This document shows positions 12,001 through 22,300 of a stretch of DNA of 64,000 bases, one piece after another (position 1 is the stretch's first letter; every line of letters begins with the position of its first letter). The stretch is taken from assembly GCA_963969365.1 (NCBI GenBank), contig OZ017748.1:1922001-1986000 (forward strand), given 5' to 3'. The stretch comes from Asterochloris sp. CNOR1. Lineage: Eukaryota; Chlorophyta; Trebouxiophyceae; Trebouxiales; Trebouxiaceae. The position numbers and the translations under genes were made by a program. Under the pieces are notes generated by a model that was given only the letters and a program-made list of their open reading frames with translations, searched no databases and was not told the origin of the DNA.

Positions 12001-14133
12001 GCACAAACTGCCCATGACGTGAGAGCAGCATGCACCGGAGATATACATCTACCCTCTAGTGACATAAGGAAACTCACGTCTTCATTAAGTGGAGTGATGC
12101 AGCAAACCAGTGTGACGTCCAACAAAGCCACGGCTGAAGAGTGCACTTGCCTGCCCAGCCACCGTCATCTGTGTCCACCATCTGCACCGAGCCAAAGGCC
12201 TCAGCCAGCACCTCCCTGCTGTGCCCATTGACCTGCGGCCCTGCAAAGCCATTAGCCTGGGGTGCTGGCTCCTCTACGAGACCATCGGTGTGACTGTGGG
12301 TGTGCCCGCCTGAGCCCTCAAAGCGGGGCTGCTCGGCTGACACATGGCGGATGTCAGACTCCAGGAGGTCCAACTCCACCTGCAGCTGCGCCAGGCGTTT
12401 GGCCTTCTCCTCCCTGCAGGGCCAAGCAGTCAGGGCTCACAACAGCAAGAGAAGCCAGACATGTGCCAGGTGCTTGTCCCCTGACTGCAAGTCTGACTCA
12501 TCAAGGTGCTTGCCTGCAGAGCAGCAGTCAGGAATGTGAGAGACAAACTTTGATCTTTTTCGGCCTGCAGAGAACGGCAGACAGGATTCAGAGGCAGTCC
12601 AAGCTTGGCCAGCAGCTGCGCGGCTTGCTTGCCCATTTGCTGCCTTCAGGAACACGGCGCAGGGCGAGCTGGCAAGCAGTGCCTGCTGCACGTGGAGTCT
12701 CTGCAGGCAGGAGGAATGCACTGGGCGGTCTTCCTGCCTGCAAAGACTGCACTTGCAGCCAGGCACTTGACTGTTCCCGCCTGCCTGTAGGTTGCGGCTC
12801 AAAGGAGAGGCGATGGGCCCCTGCCTGCAGAGACAGAGGGCCCACACGCAGAGCTGAGGCAGGGGCTGCATGGTGTTCCCAGTCAGTGCTGGGCCCGGGA
12901 AGGAGGAGGGCACTCCACAGGGGAAGGCATCACTGCGTGTGCCTGAAGCGGCATGACGGCAGTTGCAGCCAGCCCCTGCTGCCGGGCTAGGAAGAGCTCC
13001 ACAGCCCCTGCCACTGCTGGCTGTGCGCACACAGCCACAGCCTCCAGCACATAGTCTCTGGGGCTTGCCATGGGCCAGCACCAACCACACAGCCACAACA
13101 TTTGCTTGCTTCGCTGGTTCCCTGCCCGGGCATGTCTACCCATACTTCACAGACACTACAGCAGCAGCAGCTTGGGACGCTAGGTTTTAAGACAGCTCAA
13201 GCGGCTGGCCACTGTGCCACGCAGGGGCCACAGCGGCTGCATGTGGATTGCAGCTCCTAGCCGCCTGCACTGCCGCGAGGACTGCATCAGCAGCTTAGAA
13301 TGCTATGCACCAGTGTTTGCTCAAGGGCTAGCTAGCAGGGAAACGGCACCTACACATGAAGACGAGCAGTTGTGGGTGAGCTGGCTGGACTTCTGCTGGT
13401 GACATCATACCTGGAATGCTGCAGGAATCGCAGCAGCAGCTCAAGATTGCCCTCAGCCTCCTGCTGCTCCAGCGTCTGCTTGCGCTCCCACATGAGGTGC
13501 AGCAGAACATTGAGCTCCGCCAGAGTCAGCGAGCCCACCTCGCTCCTGGCCGCATGCATCAGCCGCTGGCCAGGGCTGTTCCGGGGACCTTTCTGTGCTG
13601 CCGCAGCCTTCTGTGTGACCTGCATGCAGGAAGCCTCAGTGAGGTGCACGAAGGCACTGCCTGCAGCTCACAGCCTGCCAGCCAGAAGCTCACGCCCTGC
13701 TTAGGCTCTGACTGGTGGTGCTGCCATGCATGAAGCATGCAGCACAGACTGCTGTCGCAGGAAGGCTTCACTCTGCTGGCCATGTGAGCAAGCAAGCAAT
13801 TACCTTGTGGAGCAGAAAGTTGGGGTGGACCTTGTCCTTCGTAAGATACGACGCGCAGCTGGGGCAGCTGTTCTTGCTCTGAAGGTGCTTGCTGATGCAG
13901 CCGTAGCAGAATGTGTGCCCACAGTCTGTCACAAAGGGATCCCGCAGCAGGCTCATGCAGATGGCGCATGACAGGTCCTCTGACAACTCCAAAGTGACCT
14001 CCTGGGCTGAGGGCTCAGCCTCAGGGGCGGCATCTGCCCCATTTGCAGGCCGCAAGTCTGCATCTGCAGCTTGGCCCTGCTCTACCCCAGCAGTGCTGTC
14101 TGCCTCCAGTTCAGGTGGCTGGCAGTCATCCAT
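6084..14133 (-). CDS. COP1: COP1-type RING/coiled-coil/WD40 E3 ubiquitin ligase
   Basis: Photomorphogenesis E3 ligase; in plants and algae it acts with SPA and UVR8/CONSTANS-type partners in the nucleus. Domains: RING at about residues 56-95 (CAICM, DCGHTFCYGC, CPSC, all ligands present); coiled coil (LTLAELNVLLHLMWERKQ, LLRFLQHSREEKAKRLAQL); basic stretch AKRRRVLSQMEDLQQCYL; WD40 propeller from about 665 (LSCLSWNKYVQSHLASSDYE, VCCVKYNPG, SASTDSTLRMWDV, NEKNFVGLSVDG, CWKPRSQVLLAANSQGTIK). Exons, 5' to 3': 14133-13804, 13619-13411, 12413-12147, 11881-11632, 11369-11202, 10996-10822, 10294-10192, 9835-9298, 8486-8169, 7710-7539, 7086-6887, 6275-6084; phases agree. The product is about 973 aa against 675 in Arabidopsis. 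The excess is Gln/Ala/Ser-rich linker in exons 4-7, whose limits rest on phase alone. The start is the ATG at 14133; the codon at 14145 is TTG. Confidence 0.9.
6238..6430 (-). repeat. Duplicated start of the last COP1 exon
   Basis: The true last exon begins VYVYYKAMSKPM (from 6275, acceptor ctgcag). About 130 bp upstream in the gene, at 6367-6425, is VYAYFKAMSKPM with its own ctgcag acceptor. After that the copy runs into a Cys-rich stretch and a stop. If spliced in, it would truncate the last WD repeat. Confidence 0.7.
6733..6945 (-). repeat. Duplicated end of the penultimate COP1 exon
   Basis: The exon end reads VDGDFTACGSETNEV (6887-6945). The following intron contains VDGHISACGSKADDV at 6733-6775. 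The nucleotide match is patchy but collinear. Confidence 0.65.
8034..8056. repeat. Poly-G tract in a COP1 intron
   Basis: Eleven G, one T, then eleven G on the plus strand; on the gene strand this is a C-rich run. It sits in the intron between WD40 exons and may form G-quadruplex DNA or be an assembly weak spot. Confidence 0.75.
8458..8572 (-). repeat. Duplicated acceptor of the first WD40-rich COP1 exon
   Basis: The real acceptor and exon start at 8461-8492 contain tggcaaacacctgcag on the plus strand. At 8540-8570 the related cggcaaacacctgcag lies in the upstream intron, about 79 bp away, reading LQVFAAGDIPK against the true LQVFATAGVSK. Confidence 0.7.
9145..9365 (-). repeat. Decayed copy of a COP1 exon end in the following intron
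   Basis: The real exon end (9298 upward) encodes SSIEFDRDSQ. The downstream intron at about 9145-9245 encodes the related PDVGLIRDSHV, and the shared plus-strand words include cacgtggctgtc and cacctggctgtc. The units are about 120 bp apart. Confidence 0.6.
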
Positions 14134-14401
14134 GTTGGCCCTCAACCACAGGCTGCTGGACAGTCTCTTTTGGCAAAGTCAAGCCATCCTGTTTGCACCG
14201 ATGTGAGGCACTGCTGTAAGGCTAGAGGTTGTTTATGAAGGCAAGCCATGCAGTTTGAGTACACAAAAAGTTGCTCTACGGCAATCGTGGCTGCCTGGGA
14301 TGTGACTAAGTATTGCTCTGAAGCCAAAAACAGCAAGGCAAGCAGCAGCAGCAAGACGCACCAGACACAGAGGCAGCCGTCTAGTCAGCTTGTCCAGCTG
14401 A
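14134..14401. promoter_or_regulatory. COP1 / F-box-LysM divergent promoter region
   Basis: These 268 bp separate the ATGs of two divergent genes and must serve as promoter for both. No clear TATA box or named light-response element was recognised by eye. Confidence 0.5.
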
Positions 14402-16007
14402 ATGAAGTTGGCCCATAAGATGAGCAGAGAGCTTCTGCTCAAGGAAATTATGGCTCTTGAAGAGCTAGAAGCACAGAGGCCCATTCAGGAGAAGGGCCAG
14501 GTCCAGGAACCTCTGGATATGCTGGGCCCACATTGCTGGGGATGCATCCTGTCAGCCTGCACCACTGCTGATCTGGCCAGGTGAATGCCACTTCTCACCA
14601 TGATTCTGCAAAGCTGCCCGGCCGTTGTCAGGTGCCAGTTGACAAAAGTGCTATGCCTCTGACAAGTGCCGTCACTCCTTGACCTGCAATGCAGATGCCG
14701 CGCAGTGTGCAAGGACTTCAGATTGTGGGTTGACGACCCTGCCTTTAGGCGCAACGCCTTTGTTCAGTACTGGCGTCTCAGTCACCTCGAGGGCTCTCCA
14801 AGATCTGCAAATTTCTTCTTGGTGAGACCTGCCACAATTGAGGTGCATGTTACTCTGGCTGTTGGCTTGAGCGCTCTGAGCGGAGTGCTGTTCATCAGGC
14901 TCACGAGCAGAAACACCCTTAATACACAGTGACACCGGGGATTGCTGCTCTCTGCTGAATGCCTGCATTTCCCTGATGCAGTCAGCTGGCCTCCAGCAGT
15001 TTGTGTGGCAGCATCAGCTGCAGCGGAGCGACTCCCTCAGCAGTGTGGCAGTACGGCACGGCGTCTCCACCCATGCCATCACTGTCACAAACAACCTGTT
15101 CAGCGAGCACAGCCTGCTGTCGCGCACACATGTGTTCATCCCAGGTGCGTCCCTGTCCTGGCATGGGTGCCTGCTGCCCAATGTCTACCTGTGGCCCTTC
15201 TGCTCTGACACATCAGCTTGGCCTGTTGGCAGAGATGCCTGTGTCTATATGCCCTGCGTGACGTCAAATGCCCTAGCATTGCTACCTGTTTATGAGATAC
15301 ACCTCTGACGCTGCACCTAAGCTCTTGCCCTGCAGTGACAGAGCCCGCCGCCTTGGAGGGCATGGGCGCCAGCTTTGTGTTTGACACCAACTCGGGTCGG
15401 GAGTTTGTGCTTGTGCGGGATGCTGACTCAGAAGAAGGGTGGCCCCAGCAGCAGTCCCCTGCCAGCTCGGCTGCGGACATAGCAAAGATCTCCAGCATGG
15501 TGGCCAAGGGGCTGAAGGTGGACGAGGACACTTTCAGGTGGGTGCTGTTGCAGCTTTGATTGCCCAAACTTGTGGGAGCTTTGTGAGCAAGTGGGGCTTC
15601 CCTGCAGCAAGGGTGGGCTTCTGTGTAGGTGAAAGCGGCCTTCATGGCAATACACAATGTGAATCTCACAAGAATCCTGGCGACTTGCAGGTTTTATTTG
15701 GATGCTGCCAATGGAGACCTCAAGGAAGCGCTTCGCTCCTATGGTGAGTAACATCAGCAAGGCACTGGGCTGGCCATGCGTGCTTGTACATCTCATCTGC
15801 AGGCAGCTAGGGTCAGTATGCATGCAGAGCATTATTCCAGGTGCCTGCCTGTGCATCTTTGCTACAGGCAGGCCAGGTCCTTGCCTCCTGTGTGCAGAGC
15901 ACGACGCTAAGTGGGAGGCAGCGCAGGAGGACCAGCAGAGGATGGAACAAGCTGCAGCCGCAGGCAGCAGTGGCAGGTGCTGTCTGCCGGGCAGATGGTG
16001 GCGCTGA
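14402..16007 (+). CDS. F-box protein with LysM domain
   Basis: Likely substrate receptor of an SCF ubiquitin ligase; its LysM domain is intracellular, as in the plant family typified by Arabidopsis At1g55000. The product is 278 aa. The F-box lies at about residues 40-80 (DLARCRAVCKDF after a Leu-rich start). The LysM domain follows (QFVWQHQLQRSDSLSSVAV, VTNNLFSEHSLLSRTHVFIP). A C-terminal element, DEDTFRFYLDAANGDLKEAL, resembles the UBA-like tail of the plant homologues. Exons: 14402-14580, 14695-14821, 14982-15144, 15336-15537, 15691-15743, 15898-16007; phases agree. There is no signal peptide, so the LysM is probably not an extracellular chitin or peptidoglycan receptor. Exon 3 could alternatively begin at 15000 in the same frame. 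The gene diverges from COP1 and converges with the NIPA gene. Confidence 0.85.
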
Positions 16008-16262
16008 CAATGCCACAACGCTCGCAGCTTTGTTCAGGATGTGAAGCAACCACAGCCTCTCGTTCTGAAGCAGCAGGTGTCATACTAGATGCCATGACCG
16101 GCCTGTATGCCAATTTTTTGGACCATTCCCAGCTGTACGTTGTTCATTACCTCCTCTTCTGAGGCGTGTATCTGCTCTGTCTGTGTTACATCCATGCAGG
16201 CTATTCTTTGATGCAGTGGCACTTAAAATAATGAAATCTCAAGGTGGGCCTTAAGTTGATGT
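16008..16262. other. F-box-LysM / NIPA convergent intergenic region
   Basis: These 255 bp lie between convergent stops. They contain a minus-strand TGTAA (16186-16190) and no gene that I can support. Confidence 0.5.
16186..16190 (-). terminator. TGTAA poly(A) signal of the NIPA gene
   Basis: Plus-strand TTACA, that is TGTAA on the minus strand, lies 72 bp beyond the NIPA stop. Motif match only. Confidence 0.45.
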
Positions 16263-18053
16263 TCAAAAGCGTTCCCTGACACCTGAGCCAACTGCAGCAG
16301 GGCTAGTGAGGGACATGCGTTCGCCGACATGCTGCATCTGAATCTCAGCCAAGGAGCTGTTGCTCTTTGCTGAGCTCATGGCTGCAGGTCTCTGACCTTC
16401 ACCGTCCCTGGCAGCGTGCAGCATGAAGGTGCCTGTCACAATTGTGATGAACCCACAGAGCTCAGTTGCCACCTGGGTGACAGTCTGCCATTCCTGCACC
16501 AGTCACCAAGCTAAGTGTCTCAAGACAGCCACAGCAGCATAATGCCGGGGGCTGGCACATTCAGGCAATATGATGGCGCAAGCAGGCCCAACTCAGGTCA
16601 CACAGCGTTCTGTCACCTGGAACAGTATGACTGAAGCGGAGATAGTGAACACTGTAAACATCACATAGTAGATGGGGCTGACAATGGCTGTGTTGAACAA
16701 GTCAAGCGCCTTGTTAAGGTAGTTCATCTGTGTGACAACTGCAGCAGCAACTACCTGCAGCCACGCAGTCGCCGGCTTCACAGATCTGCATCAAGGCGCA
16801 GCTGAAGCCCCCCACCTGGGCCCTTACCACTATGCAAAAGTACAACTGGGGATACACAAACTGGTTATCGCCTTCTGCTGTGAGCTTCAGGGCGATGCCA
16901 AGCGCCTGCATCAAGACAGGAGGGCTGCACCAGTGTAATGCAGGTGGCCCTTGAGCAGCACAGGACTAGTCTGCTTGACAGAAAGGACGGCCATCAGCCG
17001 CTTGGCATTGCAAAGTGAGCTGAAAGCCTCACCTTGCAGCTCATGACCGACAGGGAGCCCACCAGGGAGCAGATGGCTACATAAACCAGCACATTGCTGG
17101 TGCCATGGCGGGGGGCTGTGTGAATGATCAGCACCAGGGCCACACCAATGGCAAGCACAACATACAACAGGAAGCCTGCAGCAATCACTGCACACTCTGA
17201 GCTGCCTAGCACAGTTTTTATTGGCCAGCTCAGGACTGAGACGAGTGGGCTCAAGCGTCTGCCACACACGTCGGTTGCTTGTCCAGGGGCGCTGATGCAT
17301 CAGAACTAGCTCATGGTGTTGAGATGTCAGCTCAAGGGGCTACCTCAACTCACTGACCTGGCTGCAGAGCCAATGTCCACACTTCCAGCAGCGAGGAGAT
17401 GGGCCGCTCCTCTGGAGCATGCAGCACTATAGTGGTGGAGCCTGAGATGCACAGGATGCACCCCAGCACGCCCGCTCGCCCCAACCGCTCATTCAGCATC
17501 AAGTGTGCCAGCACAGCACTGCAGCACAGGGGTCGCATCCTGAGCATGCAGGATGAGCAGACGAACAGGCATCCGGCTGCTTATGTCCACTGATGCAGGC
17601 ATTGCAGTGCTTGCCTGCACATTGCCCAGCAGCAAGCTAAGGGGCTGCCTTCTCACCTGACAATGATGCTGAGCGCTCCCAGGGGCGTGACCAGGATGGC
17701 AGGAGCGAATGCGTAGGCTGCAAAGTTGGCAGCCTCGCCCACTATCATGGTCAGCATGCCTGCCCACCACAGCGGCTGCAGCATATAGGAGTAGCCTCCA
17801 CTTCCTGCAGGCACATCACTGGAGTGAGCTGCGTGTTCACGGTTATCTGCCCGCAGGCCCTGAATGGAGGTTGAGGCCAACTGTTCCCACCTGCCCTGAG
17901 ACCTGAGCTGCCTGCCAGGCGCAGGCCTTTCTTCTTGACCACATAGCTGGAGCCAATGAAGATTGAGCTGGAAAGAGCCAGCAGCAGGCCCTTGCTCTGA
18001 TCAGACAGGTGTTCGATGTCAGGCTCGCCCTTGAGCAGCACTGGGTCTCGCAT
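16263..18053 (-). CDS. NIPA-type magnesium transporter
   Basis: Member of the NIPA (DUF803) family of multi-pass membrane proteins linked to Mg uptake at endomembranes or the plasma membrane. The product is 353 aa, usual for the family. Family signatures: [20 protein letters not shown] near the N-terminus; [93 protein letters not shown]; and [27 protein letters not shown] at the end. About nine hydrophobic helices follow in the family order. Exons: 18053-17891, 17804-17657, 17518-17358, 17175-17033, 16905-16828, 16754-16617, 16493-16263; all GT-AG with matching phases. Its start is 103 bp from that of the divergent CZIB-like gene. Substrate is inferred from family only. Confidence 0.9.
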
Positions 18054-18156
18054 CTAAAGAGCTGCACCTATCAGCGCAGCATTACAACAGCCTGACCAGG
18101 CAATCAAATCCAAGGCCCAATGCTGACCTACAGATTGGCCTACCTGACCGCATAAC
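18054..18156. promoter_or_regulatory. Very short NIPA / CZIB divergent promoter
   Basis: Only 103 bp separate the two start codons, so 5' UTRs and core promoters must nearly overlap. No TATA box was recognised. Confidence 0.5.
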
Positions 18157-19055
18157 ATGGTGGTGAGAGCCATGCTCCTACCGTTCTGGTGTGCTGCTAA
18201 GCCTATTGATCATTTCGACATGGAAGGCATCGGTGCAGGTCTTTCTGTTGGAGATCAAGGCCAACCTAGAGAATGTTGCCAAGATCAGCTTGCCAGATGG
18301 GCATGAGTACTGCATAGATGTGCGTCACCTGGTTGGGGCTACCCTCTCTGGCCTGCACCGCCAGTCTCACTTGGCACAGCTGCAGTGCAGATCCAGAATA
18401 GCGCAGGGGAGGACACCAGGCAAGGAGTCAGAGTCTCCTCTGCTCGGGACCAGGACTTGCCCGGCAGCAGGGGCACAGCTCATTTCATGCTCAAGTGAGC
18501 CCTTCTGAACGTTCACCCCAGCAGCTTGAGAAAATGAGCTGACCCTGCTGAGGGTCTCTGTGCTTGCAGATGGGTGAAGGATGCCAAGCACGCAGCTCAC
18601 CTGACTGTTACACCAGTCAAAAACGTGACACGAGCCTACACAGGTGGGTGCCAGCCTCCTGCATCCAGCCGGCCTGCTCTACACCCCTGCGCTCTGAGCG
18701 CCTGATGTCATGCAGAGAAGGACAGCGGTTCCTTTGTGCCCATCATAGCCTTTGACTGCCGGGGCCTGGACCCCATAGGCTGGCATCCAGAGGTAAGGAC
18801 GCAGAGCATCATGCAGTCGGTCACCTTCGCTGGCGCTCTTGGCACATGCTTCATGCTGGTCAAGCACCTGTAATGCTTACTGAGCAACCAAAGGTGTCAT
18901 GGTTGATGTTGCAGGATGGCTTCCTGGTTGAGAGCCCCAGCGGGCAGCGATGGCAGGATGTTGACCTCTCAGAGGACTGGGCAGAGTATGATGAGAAGCT
19001 GGGAGACTCAGTGTCCATCATGGAGCTGGAGCACCGCTTCATCCCCCACAGATGA
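18157..19055 (+). CDS. CZIB/UPF0587 (DUF866) family protein lacking its CXXC motifs
   Basis: Homologue of human CZIB (C1orf123) and plant DUF866 proteins, small cytosolic beta-barrel proteins of unclear role that normally bind zinc through two CXXC motifs. The product is 160 aa, the same length as human. Conserved parts: LEIKANLENVAKISLPDG, LPGSRGTAHFMLK, SGSFVPIIAFDCRGLDPIGW, VDLSEDWAEYDEKLGDSV. Where relatives have CxxCGE this protein reads QNSAGE, and where they have CKxC it reads WVKD, so all four zinc ligands are missing in the phase-consistent model. Exons: 18157-18162, 18239-18319, 18391-18494, 18570-18643, 18716-18792, 18915-19055. The first coding exon is only ATGGTG. It gives MVVFLLEIKANLEN, matching the plant N-terminus, but is the weakest part of the model. 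Confidence 0.83.
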
Positions 19056-19398
19056 CACTCTTTCAGGGACGCCTGTCAGGAACAGATGAAGTGCCTTCAA
19101 ATGACCACACCGTATCTGCAGAGGCTTCTGACTTCCCTCAATGTCTGGCCAGACATGCAGTCTGCTACGTAAAGATTCTGATTACAAGCTCATGGTTTCA
19201 GAGCCATCCGTTCCCTGAGCCAGGCCAGCACACTGCAACAGCCGGGACAGTTTGGCATCGGAGCTGTGGACCATTACAGACCCCTCATGTTGGGCGCCTC
19301 ATTGTTGGGTGGCAGCTCAAGATGTCTCCCCTGCCTTAAAGGTGAATGTCGGCCGGACAAGGCGATGGCAGCATCGTGTTCACATTGCTCTTGATCAG
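19056..19398. other. Intergenic region before the phosphorylase gene
   Basis: 343 bp between two co-directional genes. No convincing ORF, RNA or poly(A) signal. It must contain the phosphorylase promoter. Confidence 0.4.
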
Positions 19399-22300
19399 AT
19401 GTTTGCCCAGGGTGGTGCAGCCACAGTCAGCATCGCTTCTGCAGGCCATGGCTCACCACTCCACTCGCAGGCCTGCCAGAGAAGGCACAATGGCCCATCT
19501 GCGCCACAACAGGCAAGACTTGGCGACAGGAACATGAACAGGAGTCGGAGAGGCGCTCTGCAGGTGAGGACAGTCAGCAATGCTACAGCTGGCCAGGCAG
19601 CTTAGAGGTGGCAGCCAAGGTCTGCTGCTGCTAGCAAGCAGCAATGGTACTGCTGAATTACTCGCTGACACATTGCAGGTCCAAGCTGTTGCGGAGCTCA
19701 CTAAGCAGAAGGGCGCTGGCAAGGACGTCTCAGTCCAGATTGACAATAAAACAGACAAGCATTACACCAAGATTATGCTACAGGCAAGCCGCTGCCCGAG
19801 AGTCGATGCTGCAGTTCCTCTAGTGTAATCGCTCCTGTGCAGCCCGCATTTTGGGATTGAGGTGCATCACACCCAGCCAATTGACGGCCCTCTGGTGCTG
19901 CTGGCTGTGCCTTCGAGTGACTGCCAGGAAGGACTAATACATCAAGGCTGAACGTCCTGCAGGCACCAAGCCGGGCAGGTCTGCTGACTGCTGTGACAGA
20001 CACCCTGACAGCGCTGGGCCTGGAGGTTGGCCGTGCTCAGGTGGACAACGACAATGGCAGCATGATCAACACATTTTTCGTACAAACGCTCAGCGGCAAG
20101 AAGCTCGAGTCAGGTGCAACACATATGCTGTCGCAGGCCTTCCAAGGGGCGGGGATTAAGCAGAGGGTGGCGTGGGGGTTGGCTTGCAATGTCCACCTCT
20201 GCAGAGTGCGATGGAAACTTGTTTTGCACCTGGCAGGCAGCTAAAAAGTGCACGGGCGCTGAGGCGGGACTGAGTCAGGTGCAGGGGTGATGCATCCTGC
20301 AGGGGACAGGAGGGGCAAGTTGTGCTAGCGCTGCTGCTTCAGGAGGCAGAACACAGACCTCCCACGGTTGCGCTGGCATGGAGCCTGCCTGGCATAGGAG
20401 TGATGTGGCACAGAAGGCTGCTGCGAGATGCTGCTGCCAAGCTGCGGCGTTGCTGAATCTCTGTCCTGGACAGACCTTAGCAGAAAGCAGCATGATGTCC
20501 TGTGCGCCGTGGCGAGGCCGCAGCACGCTGCAGAGAGTGGCAGCAGTCTCTGCCTCCGCCCATGCCTGGAGACAGCAACCACTGCAAGCCAAGAGGGCAG
20601 CCTCCACGCAGGAGCTGGCTGTGCAGAATGCAGCAGCGACTTCACCAATGGAATGCTGAGCGCCCCTGCCTGCTGCAGGCAAGGAGCCTGCAGGCACCCA
20701 AAAGTCCATTCTGAGTACAGCCTTGCCTCAAAGTCTTGCCTTGTCCCCACAGCCCACAGGATGCCAGCATGCAGGGGGGCCTGAAGAGTGCAAGCGCAGC
20801 TGCTGCCTCCTCCTTGCAAACCAGGCATTGACAGAACAGGCCCCTGCTGCTGCAGGCGACAAGCATATCCTGTAGGCACCCAGAAGACTGTTATCCGCAC
20901 AGCCTTGCCACGTGCCCACCGCCTGCCTGCAGGCGAGGAAGCCAGCGTGCAGGAGCGCCTGGAGAGTGTCCTGGAGGGCCCCTTCAACAACCTTGCCAGC
21001 AAGCGCCCCAAGCTGAGCTATTCAGCCTCGAGCCTGGCCGAGGACAAGAAGAACTTCTTGTACACACTGATGGGTGAGGTTTCTGCAGCAGGGCCGCAGA
21101 GTCGCTGGCAGGATCCAGCTGCATTGGGCAAATATGAAGTTTCAGAGCAGCACCCAGGGCTGCCTCCTGGAGCAGGCACAGGGGCGGAGCAGGTGCCAGT
21201 CCACCTCCCGGGGGACCAGCAGGCGCTACCTGCAACCAACTGTAGTGAGGGCTTCAAGCAAGCTGCAGCAGCCTGCTGAGGGCAGCTATGGGCAGGCAGC
21301 ACATTACCAGTGCATGCCAAGGGCAATGGCCCACTTATTAGCTCTGGGTCCGGCAGGACGCCAGGAGCAACCAATCTGATGCACTGTGCAGCACCTACAG
21401 GCAGGCAACCTGACTGCTTGTACACGTTCATGTATGAGACGTTGCAACACCCATCAACCTGCAGGGAGCAGCTGTGGGCATGGCAATACACCACAGTAGT
21501 GCATGCTGGTTGTGGATTGGCAGCTTGGGCGCTGGTGCAGGCCCATGAGCGAAGGCGCGCAGCCAGCTGCTCCCCGTATTATGTTTGTATGCACAAGGAC
21601 CTGGGTAGTGCATGGACTGTGTGGCCAACGTTGTGCCCTGGAGGGTGTGGCAATGCTACGATCATCCACAATTGCCGCAGATTGAGGACCCTGCTGCTGA
21701 TCATCCTCGGAGTGGGATTCACGGCCCCTGTGCGATCCACCCAGGTGTCACTTTTCAGTACAGCAAGTTGAAACATCAGAACACACTGCTGCCTGGTATT
21801 TACGCAGACTCCCTACTGACAAACAGGAGGCACAGTATGAGCAGAGCTCCATGCCCAGCTGCTTGACTTCATCTCCCTGCTGCGCTGCAGACTCCTACCT
21901 CACCAACGACAAGCGCAGCATTGAGCAGAGCATCGTGAATCACCTGGAGTACACACTTGCACGGAATCGCTACAAGGTTGACAACCAGGAGGCCTACTCA
22001 GCCACAGCCCTCTCACTGAGGGACCGCCTCATTGAAAGCTGGAACGACACCCAGCAGCACTTCAAGTGGGTTTGCCGCACTGCTGCTTCATGTAATGGGA
22101 GGTGTGCTCAGCCACAGCTCTGAGCCTCTGGGACTGCCTCAATGAGAGCTGCACGATCACCCAGCAGCACTTGGGGGCATATATCTGCATGTTGCATTGA
22201 AGCAGCATGACTGGAGTAGCAACAGCATGGCCGAGGGGCGTGCACATGCCCCACGCCGCCCATAGAGGCTGCCCCAAGCACAAACTTGATGCACACGCAT

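Noticed and set aside
12145-12151. GC donor for COP1 exon 3
   Set aside because: Using GCAAGT breaks the phase to the next exon. The GT at 12146 (gtgcac) keeps it, so I ended the exon at 12147.
14143-14145. Upstream start for COP1 giving four extra residues
   Set aside because: The codon on the minus strand is TTG. The first ATG in frame is at 14133.
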